This document shows, one piece after another, positions 1 through 5,651 of a stretch of DNA of 7,959 bases. The stretch covers positions 1 to 7,959 of the forward strand of contig JAEYAL010000176.1 in the NCBI GenBank assembly GCA_023404805.1, read 5' to 3'. This DNA is from Actinomycetes bacterium. GTDB taxonomy: Bacteria; Actinomycetota; Thermoleophilia; Solirubrobacterales; Solirubrobacteraceae. Numbering within the stretch: the first letter of the stretch is position 1; every line of letters begins with the position of its first letter. The notes under the pieces are model-generated. The model made no database searches and had not been told where the DNA came from. It saw only the letters and a list, made by a program, of their open reading frames with translations. The position numbers were made by a program, and so were the translations under genes.

Positions 1-112
1 ACCCGCCAGATCGTGATCGCGTCGATGGCGGTGTTCACGCTCGGCTCGGTGTTCGCCTGGCTCGGCTCATCGTTCGTACTGGTTTTGATCGGCCGTCTGC
101 TGGAAGCCGTCG
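1..112 (+). pseudogene. Fragment of a major facilitator superfamily (MFS) transporter
   Basis: Frame 1 from the first base reads as part of an MFS drug/proton antiporter: a hydrophobic run containing VFTLGSVFAWLGSSF followed by LVLIGRLLEAVG. This matches the usual pattern around membrane segments 2-3 of DHA-type exporters (hydrophobic helix, LGS, an aromatic/small stretch, then an R-L-x-x-hydrophobic-G motif). Codons in this frame mostly end in G or C, as expected for a real coding region, though tca, gta, gtt, ttg and gaa appear more densely than in the genes to the right. After about position 112 the frame stays open to 771 but becomes an Arg/Gly-rich shadow of the next gene, so transporter similarity ends abruptly. 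Only about 37 residues of a protein normally of 400 or more are present: the 5' part lies outside the window and the 3' part is missing. It is either a real gene remnant at a rearrangement or a chimeric assembly junction. Confidence 0.6.
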
Positions 113-121
113 GCCGAGCTG

Positions 122-2707
122 GTGGCCGCTCAGCTGGCGGTGGTCGACGGCACTGCCTCGGCTCCGCGCGCCAACGGCGCCGCGGGTGCCGCCCGCGGCG
201 CAGGGGCCCCGCCGACACCGACCCCGGCACCGGCGCCCCGGCGCACGAACCTGCGGTACGGGGTGACGAGCTTCGTCGGCCGCGACGAGGAGCTGCACCA
301 GCTCGACGAGCTGCTGGCCGAGCAGCGCCTCGTCACGCTCATCGGGCCCGGCGGCGCGGGCAAGACCCGCCTGGCCGGCGAGGTCGCCGCCGCGCAGGCC
401 GACCGCGCGACCGGCGGCGTGTGGATGGCCGAGCTGGCCAGCATCTCCGATCCCGCCGACCTCGGCGCCGGCGTCCTCGGCGCGCTCGGGATGCGCGAAG
501 CGCGGCTCGTCCCGGGGCCCTCGCCGGTGACGGGCGCGCCGGCCGAGTCGAGCGGCGATCCGGTCGACCACCTCGTCGATGTGCTCGCGGGCCGCGATGC
601 CGTGCTCGTGCTCGACAACTGCGAGCACCTGATCGGCGCGGCCGCCGTGCTCGCCGACGAGCTCCTGGCGCGCTGCGCCGACCTGCGGATCATCGCGACC
701 AGCCGCGAGCCGCTCGGCATCGCGGGCGAGCATCTCGTGCAGGTCCCGCCGCTGCGGATGCCGCCGCCTGATGCGACGCCCGAGGTCGCGCTCGAGCACG
801 CCGCCGTCCGGCTCTTCGCCGACCGCGCTGCCGCCGCCAGCCCGGGGTTCGCCGTCGACGAAGCCACCGCGCCGCACGTGATCGAGATCTGCCGCCGCCT
901 CGACGGCCAGCCGCTCGCGCTTGAACTGGCCGCGGCACGGCTGCGCTCGATGTCGGTCGCCCAGGTGGCCGAGCGCCTCGACGACCGCTTCCGGCTGCTC
1001 ACCGGCGGCAGCCGCGCCGCCTTGCCGCGCCAGCGCACGCTGCGGGCGGTGGTCGACTGGAGCTGGGAGCTGCTCGACGACGCCGAGCGCGCGCTCGCCC
1101 GGCGCATCGCGATCTTCCCAGCGGGCGTGACGCTCGAGAGCGCCGAGGCCGTCTGCGCGGGTGGTCCCGTCGACGCGTTCGACGTCGCTGACCTCCTCGC
1201 GGCGCTGGCCGACAAGTCGCTGCTCGTACTCGTCGGCGGCGGAGCGGCCGGCTTCGACCGCGAAGGCCCGCCGCGCTACCGGATGCTCGAGACCATCCGC
1301 GAGTACGGGACCGAGCAGCTCGATGAGGCCGGCGAGCTCGCGGAAGTGCGGACCGCCCACGCCCGCTACTTCGCCGCGCTCGTCGACGAGGCCGACCTGC
1401 ACCTGCGCCAAGCCGACCAGCTCGAGTGGTTCCGCCTCCTGCGCGCCGAGCGCGAGAACGTCCTCGCTGGGCTCCGGTGGCTCGTCGAGACGCAGGACGC
1501 CGCGACGGCGCTGCGGCTTGCCGTCAGCATGGTGTGGTTCTGGCTCCTGGCGGGCAGCCCGAACGACGCCGTGACGGTGATGCGGCAGGCGCTTGCCGCT
1601 GAGGGCGAGGCCGACCCCCTCGACCGCCTCATCGCCACCACGGTGGTGACGCTGTCGGAGGAGCTGGAGTCGAGCGCCGACCTCAAAGCGATGGCGGGCG
1701 GGCTGCTCGACGAGGCCGAAGCGCTGCAGCCGTCGCGGTGGCCGCTCGTCGTGATCTCGCTGCCGATGCTGGCGTGGCTCGCCGGGGACGCCCCGCGGGC
1801 CGACGCGCTGTTCGAGCAAGCGCGCGCACACGACGACCCGTGGGTGCGCGCGTGCGTGCCGCTCGCCAAAGCGCAGTGGGCAGAGAACGAGGGCAACGTC
1901 GACGGCATGCGCCAGTACTTCGCCGAGGCGCTGCCGGCGTTCCGGGAGATCGGCGAGCGGTGGGGCATCACGGCCACGCTCATCGGGCTCGGCGGCCTTG
2001 CGATGCTCGACTCCGATCTCGAAGCAGCGGAAGCCGCGCTCGAGGATGCGGGCACGCTGCTGGAGGATTTCGACGCGCTCGGCGAGCGCGCGATGCTGCA
2101 GCTGCGGCTCGCCGACGTGACGCTCCGCCGAGGCAAGGCCGACGAGGCGCTGCGGCACGCGCGGCGCGCTCGCGAAGGCGCCGATCTCGCGAGCGCCGAG
2201 TGGGCGATCGCCGGCGCCGGCCTCGCGCGGATCCTCTGGCAGGTTGGCGAGCGCGAAGAAGCCAAGGAGCTGATCGCGAGCGTCCAGGAGATCGCCGAGC
2301 GCATCGGCGGCGAGCGGCAGCCGGGCGGCGGGCACCTCCAAGCGATCGTCTTCGGCGCGGCAGCGATGATCGAGCTCGAAGACGGCGACCCGGACCTCGC
2401 CCGCGGGCTGCTGCAGCGCGCGTACCCGGCGTCGGTCATCAGCGAGGACCAGCCGATCGCGGCGCTCGTCGGCGTCTCTGTCTCGGCGTTCGCCCTCCAC
2501 GACGGACAGGAGCAGCGGGCGGCCGAAGTGCTGGGGGCGGCTGCCGGGCTGCGCGGCGCCGTCGACCCGACCAACGGCGACATCGCCCGCCTCACTTCGG
2601 CGCTGCGTAAGCGGCTCGGCGACGCCGCGTTCGACGCGGCCTTCGCAACGGGCCAGGCGCTGGACCGCGACGCGGCCCTCGCGCTCATCGACCCCGCAAC
2701 GGTCTAG
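122..2707 (+). CDS. AfsR/STAND-type regulator ATPase without DNA-binding domain
   Basis: This 861-residue protein resembles the NTPase and helical-repeat part of AfsR/LuxR-type ATPase regulators, which act in the cytoplasm as nucleotide-dependent switches. Visible features: an Ala/Pro-rich linker (about 10-42); the domain entry motif TSFVGRDEEL (49-58); Walker A GPGGAGKT (75-82); Walker B VLVLDNCEHL (161-170); the sensor motif IATSREPLGIAGE (191-203); the GQPLALELAA motif (262-271); a winged-helix-like region with VDWSWELLDDAER (311-323) and YRMLETIREYG (386-396); then Ala/Leu/Glu-rich TPR-like helices to the end, closing with the family-typical GDAAFDAAFATG pattern. Many relatives carry an OmpR-type winged helix plus BTAD domain in front of the linker. 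Here the frame is closed by a stop at 86-88 and there is no room for these domains. The GTG at 122 has no good Shine-Dalgarno site, so the true start is uncertain and the gene may be 5'-truncated by the junction with the transporter fragment. ATPase family assignment is firm; regulatory target is unknown. Confidence 0.88.
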   Translation: MAAQLAVVDGTASAPRANGAAGAARGAGAPPTPTPAPAPRRTNLRYGVTSFVGRDEELHQLDELLAEQRLVTLIGPGGAGKTRLAGEVAAAQADRATGGVWMAELASISDPADLGAGVLGALGMREARLVPGPSPVTGAPAESSGDPVDHLVDVLAGRDAVLVLDNCEHLIGAAAVLADELLARCADLRIIATSREPLGIAGEHLVQVPPLRMPPPDATPEVALEHAAVRLFADRAAAASPGFAVDEATAPHVIEICRRLDGQPLALELAAARLRSMSVAQVAERLDDRFRLLTGGSRAALPRQRTLRAVVDWSWELLDDAERALARRIAIFPAGVTLESAEAVCAGGPVDAFDVADLLAALADKSLLVLVGGGAAGFDREGPPRYRMLETIREYGTEQLDEAGELAEVRTAHARYFAALVDEADLHLRQADQLEWFRLLRAERENVLAGLRWLVETQDAATALRLAVSMVWFWLLAGSPNDAVTVMRQALAAEGEADPLDRLIATTVVTLSEELESSADLKAMAGGLLDEAEALQPSRWPLVVISLPMLAWLAGDAPRADALFEQARAHDDPWVRACVPLAKAQWAENEGNVDGMRQYFAEALPAFREIGERWGITATLIGLGGLAMLDSDLEAAEAALEDAGTLLEDFDALGERAMLQLRLADVTLRRGKADEALRHARRAREGADLASAEWAIAGAGLARILWQVGEREEAKELIASVQEIAERIGGERQPGGGHLQAIVFGAAAMIELEDGDPDLARGLLQRAYPASVISEDQPIAALVGVSVSAFALHDGQEQRAAEVLGAAAGLRGAVDPTNGDIARLTSALRKRLGDAAFDAAFATGQALDRDAALALIDPATV

Positions 2708-2755
2708 CCGCTACCGACCACACTCCGCGGGTGCGGCTGCAGCGCTGCGCCTGCC

Positions 2756-2804
2756 GGTTGGACCCACCGGGTCCGCTCGGTTTGCTGGCTGCGTGGGTCC
2801 AACC
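2756..2804. terminator. Inverted repeat, probable bidirectional terminator
   Basis: GGTTGGACCCAC at 2756-2767 is the exact reverse complement of GTGGGTCCAACC at 2793-2804, giving a 12-bp perfect stem with a 25-nt loop. It begins 49 bp after the stop of the plus-strand ATPase gene and lies just beyond the end of the minus-strand small gene (stop at 2830-2832), where a terminator serving both convergent genes would be expected. There is no U-tract, which is common for terminators in high-G+C actinobacteria. A shorter CCGCTCG/CGAGCGG pairing (2773-2779 with 2813-2819) offers an alternative fold. The pairing is seen directly; the function is inferred. Confidence 0.6.
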
Positions 2805-2829
2805 ACTCGGGTCGAGCGGGCGGGAGCGC

Positions 2830-3057
2830 CTAGCCGGCGCCCGAGGTGGCCTCGGGCGCCGGGGTCAGCGTCATCGTCTGTCGCGAGTCGGAGAGCAGCA
2901 GCGCGAGTGCGTTGCCGGCCTTCCAGTGGGCGACGGCGTCGCGGGCCGCTTGCTCGGCGATCCGCTGACTGCGGTGGATGGTTTGCGGGCTCCCGAGCTG
3001 GATGAGCTCGGCCCGCCGGACGAGATGCCGGCTTGCGCCGGCGGTGTTGTTGGACAC
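2830..3057 (-). CDS. Small hypothetical protein, 75 residues
   Basis: I do not recognise this protein. It is listed as a gene for three reasons: most codons end in G or C across the whole frame; the GTG start at 3057 is preceded by GGAG with a 7-nt spacer; and it faces the ATPase gene across a perfect inverted repeat suited to a shared terminator. The product starts MSNNTAGASRHLVRR, has a central Ala/Arg/Gln-rich segment likely to be helical (RIAEQAARDAVAHWKAGNAL, about 32-51) and ends in a Pro/Ala/Gly-rich tail. It has no signal peptide, membrane segment or cysteine. A longer overlapping minus-strand frame starting at 3070 (119 codons) is Arg/Pro/His-rich and looks like a shadow. The gene lies about 325 bp downstream of the ABC exporter operon, on the same strand, but a probable terminator separates them. 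Confidence 0.5.
   Translation of the reverse strand: MSNNTAGASRHLVRRAELIQLGSPQTIHRSQRIAEQAARDAVAHWKAGNALALLLSDSRQTMTLTPAPEATSGAG
2834..2862. repeat. Perfect 13-bp inverted repeat with 3-nt loop
   Basis: CCGGCGCCCGAGG (2834-2846) and CCTCGGGCGCCGG (2850-2862) are exact reverse complements around TGG. The hairpin lies inside the last codons of the minus-strand small gene, ending one base from its stop codon, and encodes its Pro/Ala/Gly-rich tail. It could act as part of a terminator for the plus-strand transcript or as an mRNA 3'-end stabiliser. It has no T-tract on either side. Confidence 0.55.
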
Positions 3058-3064
3058 GGATGTG

Positions 3065-3068
3065 CTCC
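3065..3068 (-). promoter_or_regulatory. Ribosome binding site of the 75-residue gene
   Basis: On the minus strand GGAG is followed by a 7-nt spacer (CACATCC) and then GTG at 3057. This is a near-ideal Shine-Dalgarno arrangement. It selects the GTG over the ATG at 3070, which lies directly upstream of GGAG in another frame. Confidence 0.55.
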
Positions 3069-3332
3069 ATGGATCAGCCGCTCCGGCCCGGCGGGGCGTG
3101 GAGCAGCGCGTGCGAAGGACGTTGGTCGTGGGCTGGCCGCAGGCGAAAGGCCTGCCGACGAGCCCGCTAGCAGCCGACTACGACGAGGAGTTTGGTGTCA
3201 CGGAACGTGCACATCCGCCGAGGACCGTACCGCGCGAACAACGCTGGCGCAAACGGATTCCCAGGAAGTGCACATCTCTGTCCGCACTCCATGGGACGCC
3301 GCACCGGGAAACAGACTCAAGATCGAGGTCGC
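3069..3332. other. Region without a convincing gene
   Basis: This stretch lies between the small minus-strand gene and the ABC operon terminator. Frames on both strands are open here, but their products are Arg/Pro/Ser-rich and codon third positions are not biased as in the neighbouring genes. A short hairpin (GCAGGC/GCCTGC, 3139-3155, loop GAAAG) and the GTGCACATC repeats are the only structures I can see. The promoter of the small gene must lie here, but I find no clear -10/-35 pair. I see no tRNA or other recognisable RNA gene. Confidence 0.4.
3202..3276. repeat. Direct repeat of GGAA(C)GTGCACATC
   Basis: GGAACGTGCACATC (3202-3215) and GGAAGTGCACATC (3264-3276) differ by a single inserted base. 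The shared GTGCACATC cores are 61 bp apart and each contains the palindrome GTGCAC. They lie in non-coding DNA between the ABC operon and the small gene. They could be protein-binding sites or chance; nothing else in the sequence decides it. Confidence 0.35.
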
Positions 3333-3362
3333 GAAACGACCCTGGACCGCGGTCCGTTTCCC
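3306..3362 (-). terminator. Probable terminator of the ABC exporter operon
   Basis: Just past the permease stop codon, the minus strand contains nested complementarity: the palindrome GGACCGCGGTCC (3344-3355), flanked by GAAACG (3333-3338) paired with CGTTTC (3355-3360), and an alternative outer pairing GGGAAAC (3306-3312) with GTTTCCC (3356-3362). It begins about 20 bp after the end of the permease gene. The pairing is seen directly; the terminator role is inferred from position. Confidence 0.5.
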
Positions 3363-3382
3363 AGCAGCGGCGTCCCGCCCCG

Positions 3383-4224
3383 TCAGACCTTGCGCCGGTA
3401 GGCGCGCAGCGCCAGCGGGAAGAACACCGCGACGAGGCCGACGATCCAGGCGAGGGTCCACGCCAGCGCGTCGCCCATCGGCTGGTTGAGCAGCAGCGCG
3501 CGGACCGTGTTCACCAGGTGCGTCAGCGGGTTGTTCTCGCTGACCGTCTGCAGCCAGTCCGGCATCGTGCTCGTGTCGACGAACGCGCTCGACGCGAAGC
3601 TCAGCGGGAACAGGATCATCATCATGATCCCCTGCACCGCGCCGGCTGTTCGGGCCAGCATGCCGATCCAGACCGACGCCCAGCTGAGCGCCAGCGCGAA
3701 GCCGACGGAGATCAGGCCAGCCAGCCCGATCTCGAGCACCGTGGCGTCGGGGCGGAAACCGAGGATGTAGCCGAAGCCGAGCGTCATCGTGAACAGCAGC
3801 CCGTAGCGGACGACATCGGCGAGAACGGCGCCGATGAGCGGCGCGGAGCGGCCGATCGGCAACGAGCGGAAGCGGTCGAACACGCCCTTGCCGACGTCGT
3901 CGTTGAGGTTCACGCCGATCGCGACGCCCGCCATCGCGATCGTCTGGGCGAGGATGCCGGGCAGCAGGAACTGCAGGTAGTCCTGGGGTGTGCCGCCGGA
4001 GATCGCCCCGCCGAACACGTAGGTGAACAGCACGAGGAAGATGACCGGCTGGATCGTCACGTCGATCAGCGCCTCGGGCGTGCGCATCGTCTTGACGAGG
4101 TTGCGCTTCGCCAGCACAAGGCTGTGCCGGGCGAGCGCCGGGACCCGGTGCTTGGCCAGCTCGGGTGTCGCCAACGCGGCAGCCGCCGCGGGGCGGCCCG
4201 GGGTGGTGGTGAGGGTCTGGGTGC

Positions 4225-4228
<4 letters not shown>
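3383..4228 (-). CDS. ABC-2 type exporter permease, DrrB family
   Basis: This 281-residue integral membrane protein would form the transmembrane channel of a drug or lipid exporter with the ATPase encoded just upstream. A cytoplasmic N-terminus carries the family motif LAKRNLVKTMRTPEAL (39-54). Six hydrophobic segments follow (about 55-75, 87-106, 130-155, 165-192, 197-216, 252-275). The conserved cytoplasmic loop KGVFDRFRSLPIGR (114-127) and the late motif SAFVDTSTMPDWLQ (214-227) with NNPLTHLVNTVRAL (232-245) are characteristic of ABC-2/DrrB permeases. Length is normal for the family. The start is well supported by GGAGGT 6 nt upstream, and its ATG overlaps the ATPase stop as ATGA (4225-4228), implying translational coupling. 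Substrate cannot be read from sequence: family members export daunorubicin-like drugs, glycolipids or mycobacterial lipids such as phthiocerol dimycocerosates. Confidence 0.93.
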
Positions 4229-5298
<1,070 letters not shown>

Positions 5299-5318
5299 GG
5301 CGTCAGCATCGGCGGCGC

Positions 5319-5368
5319 CGCTCACCGCCGGCCCATGCCGCGCTCACATCGCTCACACGGCGCTCACA
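5319..5368 (-). promoter_or_regulatory. Four direct heptamer repeats, possible regulator operator
   Basis: CGCTCAC occurs at 5319-5325, 5341-5347, 5350-5356 and 5361-5367, the last three extended to CGCTCACA; on the transcribed minus strand each reads GTGAGCG. Start-to-start distances are 22, 9 and 11 bp, so two pairs fall at one or two helical turns. Direct heptamers at 11 or 22 bp are the known arrangement for SARP/AfsR-type activators, although their published consensus differs. The array immediately precedes the ABC operon and overlaps one possible start codon. The repeats are certain; the protein that binds is unknown. Confidence 0.55.
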
Positions 5369-5455
5369 TGCCGTCGACAGCGCCCGCCTGTGAGGCCGTT
5401 GACCGCCGCCGCCACCGGGTGGTGTCCCCCGGTCGGCCGCCGCAGCGCGCACTTA

Positions 5456-5539
5456 TGAGCGGCGTTCAGTGCCTGTGATCGCCCGCACTTTCCGGCGTTT
5501 TGGGGCGCAACTCGTCAAGAACTATTGAGCGGTGGTTCA
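5456..5539 (+). promoter_or_regulatory. Pair of TGAGCGG-TTCA elements upstream of the ligase operon
   Basis: TGAGCGGCGTTCA (5456-5468) and TGAGCGGTGGTTCA (5526-5539) are alike except for one substitution and one inserted base. They share the TGAGCG core with the heptamers on the other side of the intergenic region, but in opposite orientation. The second copy overlaps the likely -35 region of the ligase operon promoter, a position suited to repression. The function is inferred. Confidence 0.45.
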
Positions 5540-5551
5540 AAAAGCTAGGAT
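5525..5551 (+). promoter_or_regulatory. Candidate promoter of the leader ORF-ligase operon
   Basis: TAGGAT at 5546-5551 fits the actinobacterial TANNNT -10 element, and TTGAGC at 5525-5530 is a moderate -35 with a short 15-bp spacer. The local sequence is the most A+T-rich in the window. Transcription would start about 6-10 nt after the -10 element, at or just before the ATG at 5562, so the mRNA could be leaderless. An ATG overlapping the -10 at 5550 is in the same frame but would then be untranscribed. Confidence 0.45.
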
Positions 5552-5561
5552 GACCTGCGCA

Positions 5562-5651
5562 ATGAGCACCTCAGCGTCCCTACAGGTGGCCTCGGCAAAC
5601 TTCTACGCCTTCCTCGATGCGCGCTCCGGGCTGCGCTGGGAGTGGCGATGA
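5562..5651 (+). CDS. Candidate 29-residue leader peptide coupled to the ligase gene
   Basis: The ATG at 5562 opens a 29-codon frame (starting MSTSASLQVAS, ending LDARSGLRWEWR) whose stop TGA at 5649-5651 overlaps the ligase ATG at 5648 as ATGA. About five in six codons end in G or C, as expected for coding sequence here. There is only a weak AGGA, 11 nt upstream, but a TANNNT -10 box ends 10 nt before the ATG, which suits leaderless translation, common in actinobacteria. The peptide has two tryptophans near its end and no hydrophobic segment, so it is more likely a regulatory upstream ORF that delivers ribosomes to the ligase start than a secreted peptide. I recognise no homologue. It could instead be an untranslated leader that is open by chance. 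Confidence 0.45.
   Translation: MSTSASLQVASANFYAFLDARSGLRWEWR
5638..5642 (+). promoter_or_regulatory. Ribosome binding site of the acyl-AMP ligase gene
   Basis: GGGAG ends 5 nt before the ATG at 5648. It overlaps the alternative GTG at 5642, so the ATG is the better start. The site lies within the last codons of the leader ORF. Confidence 0.65.

Noticed and set aside
35..2500. An 821-codon open frame on the minus strand opposite the ATPase gene
   Set aside because: Its product is Arg/Asp/Glu/His/Pro-rich with no domain, and the plus-strand gene has clear motifs throughout. Long antisense frames are expected in very G+C-rich coding DNA.
3139..3155. Hairpin GCAGGC/GCCTGC as part of a tRNA or small RNA
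   Set aside because: It has only a 6-bp stem, with no cloverleaf arms, no T-loop sequence and no flanking promoter or terminator that would define an RNA gene.
5399..5430. TTGACC at 5399-5404 as a -35 box for a plus-strand promoter
   Set aside because: No acceptable -10 element lies 16-19 bp downstream; the sequence there is G+C-rich.
5412..5433. Short palindromes CCACCGGGTGG and ACCGGG/CCCGGT between the divergent operons
   Set aside because: Stems of 5-6 bp in G+C-rich intergenic DNA are expected by chance and do not match the repeated TGAGCG elements.
5642..5647. GTG at 5642 as the ligase start
   Set aside because: It lies on top of the GGGAG ribosome binding site; the ATG at 5648 has correct spacing and the ATGA overlap with the leader ORF.
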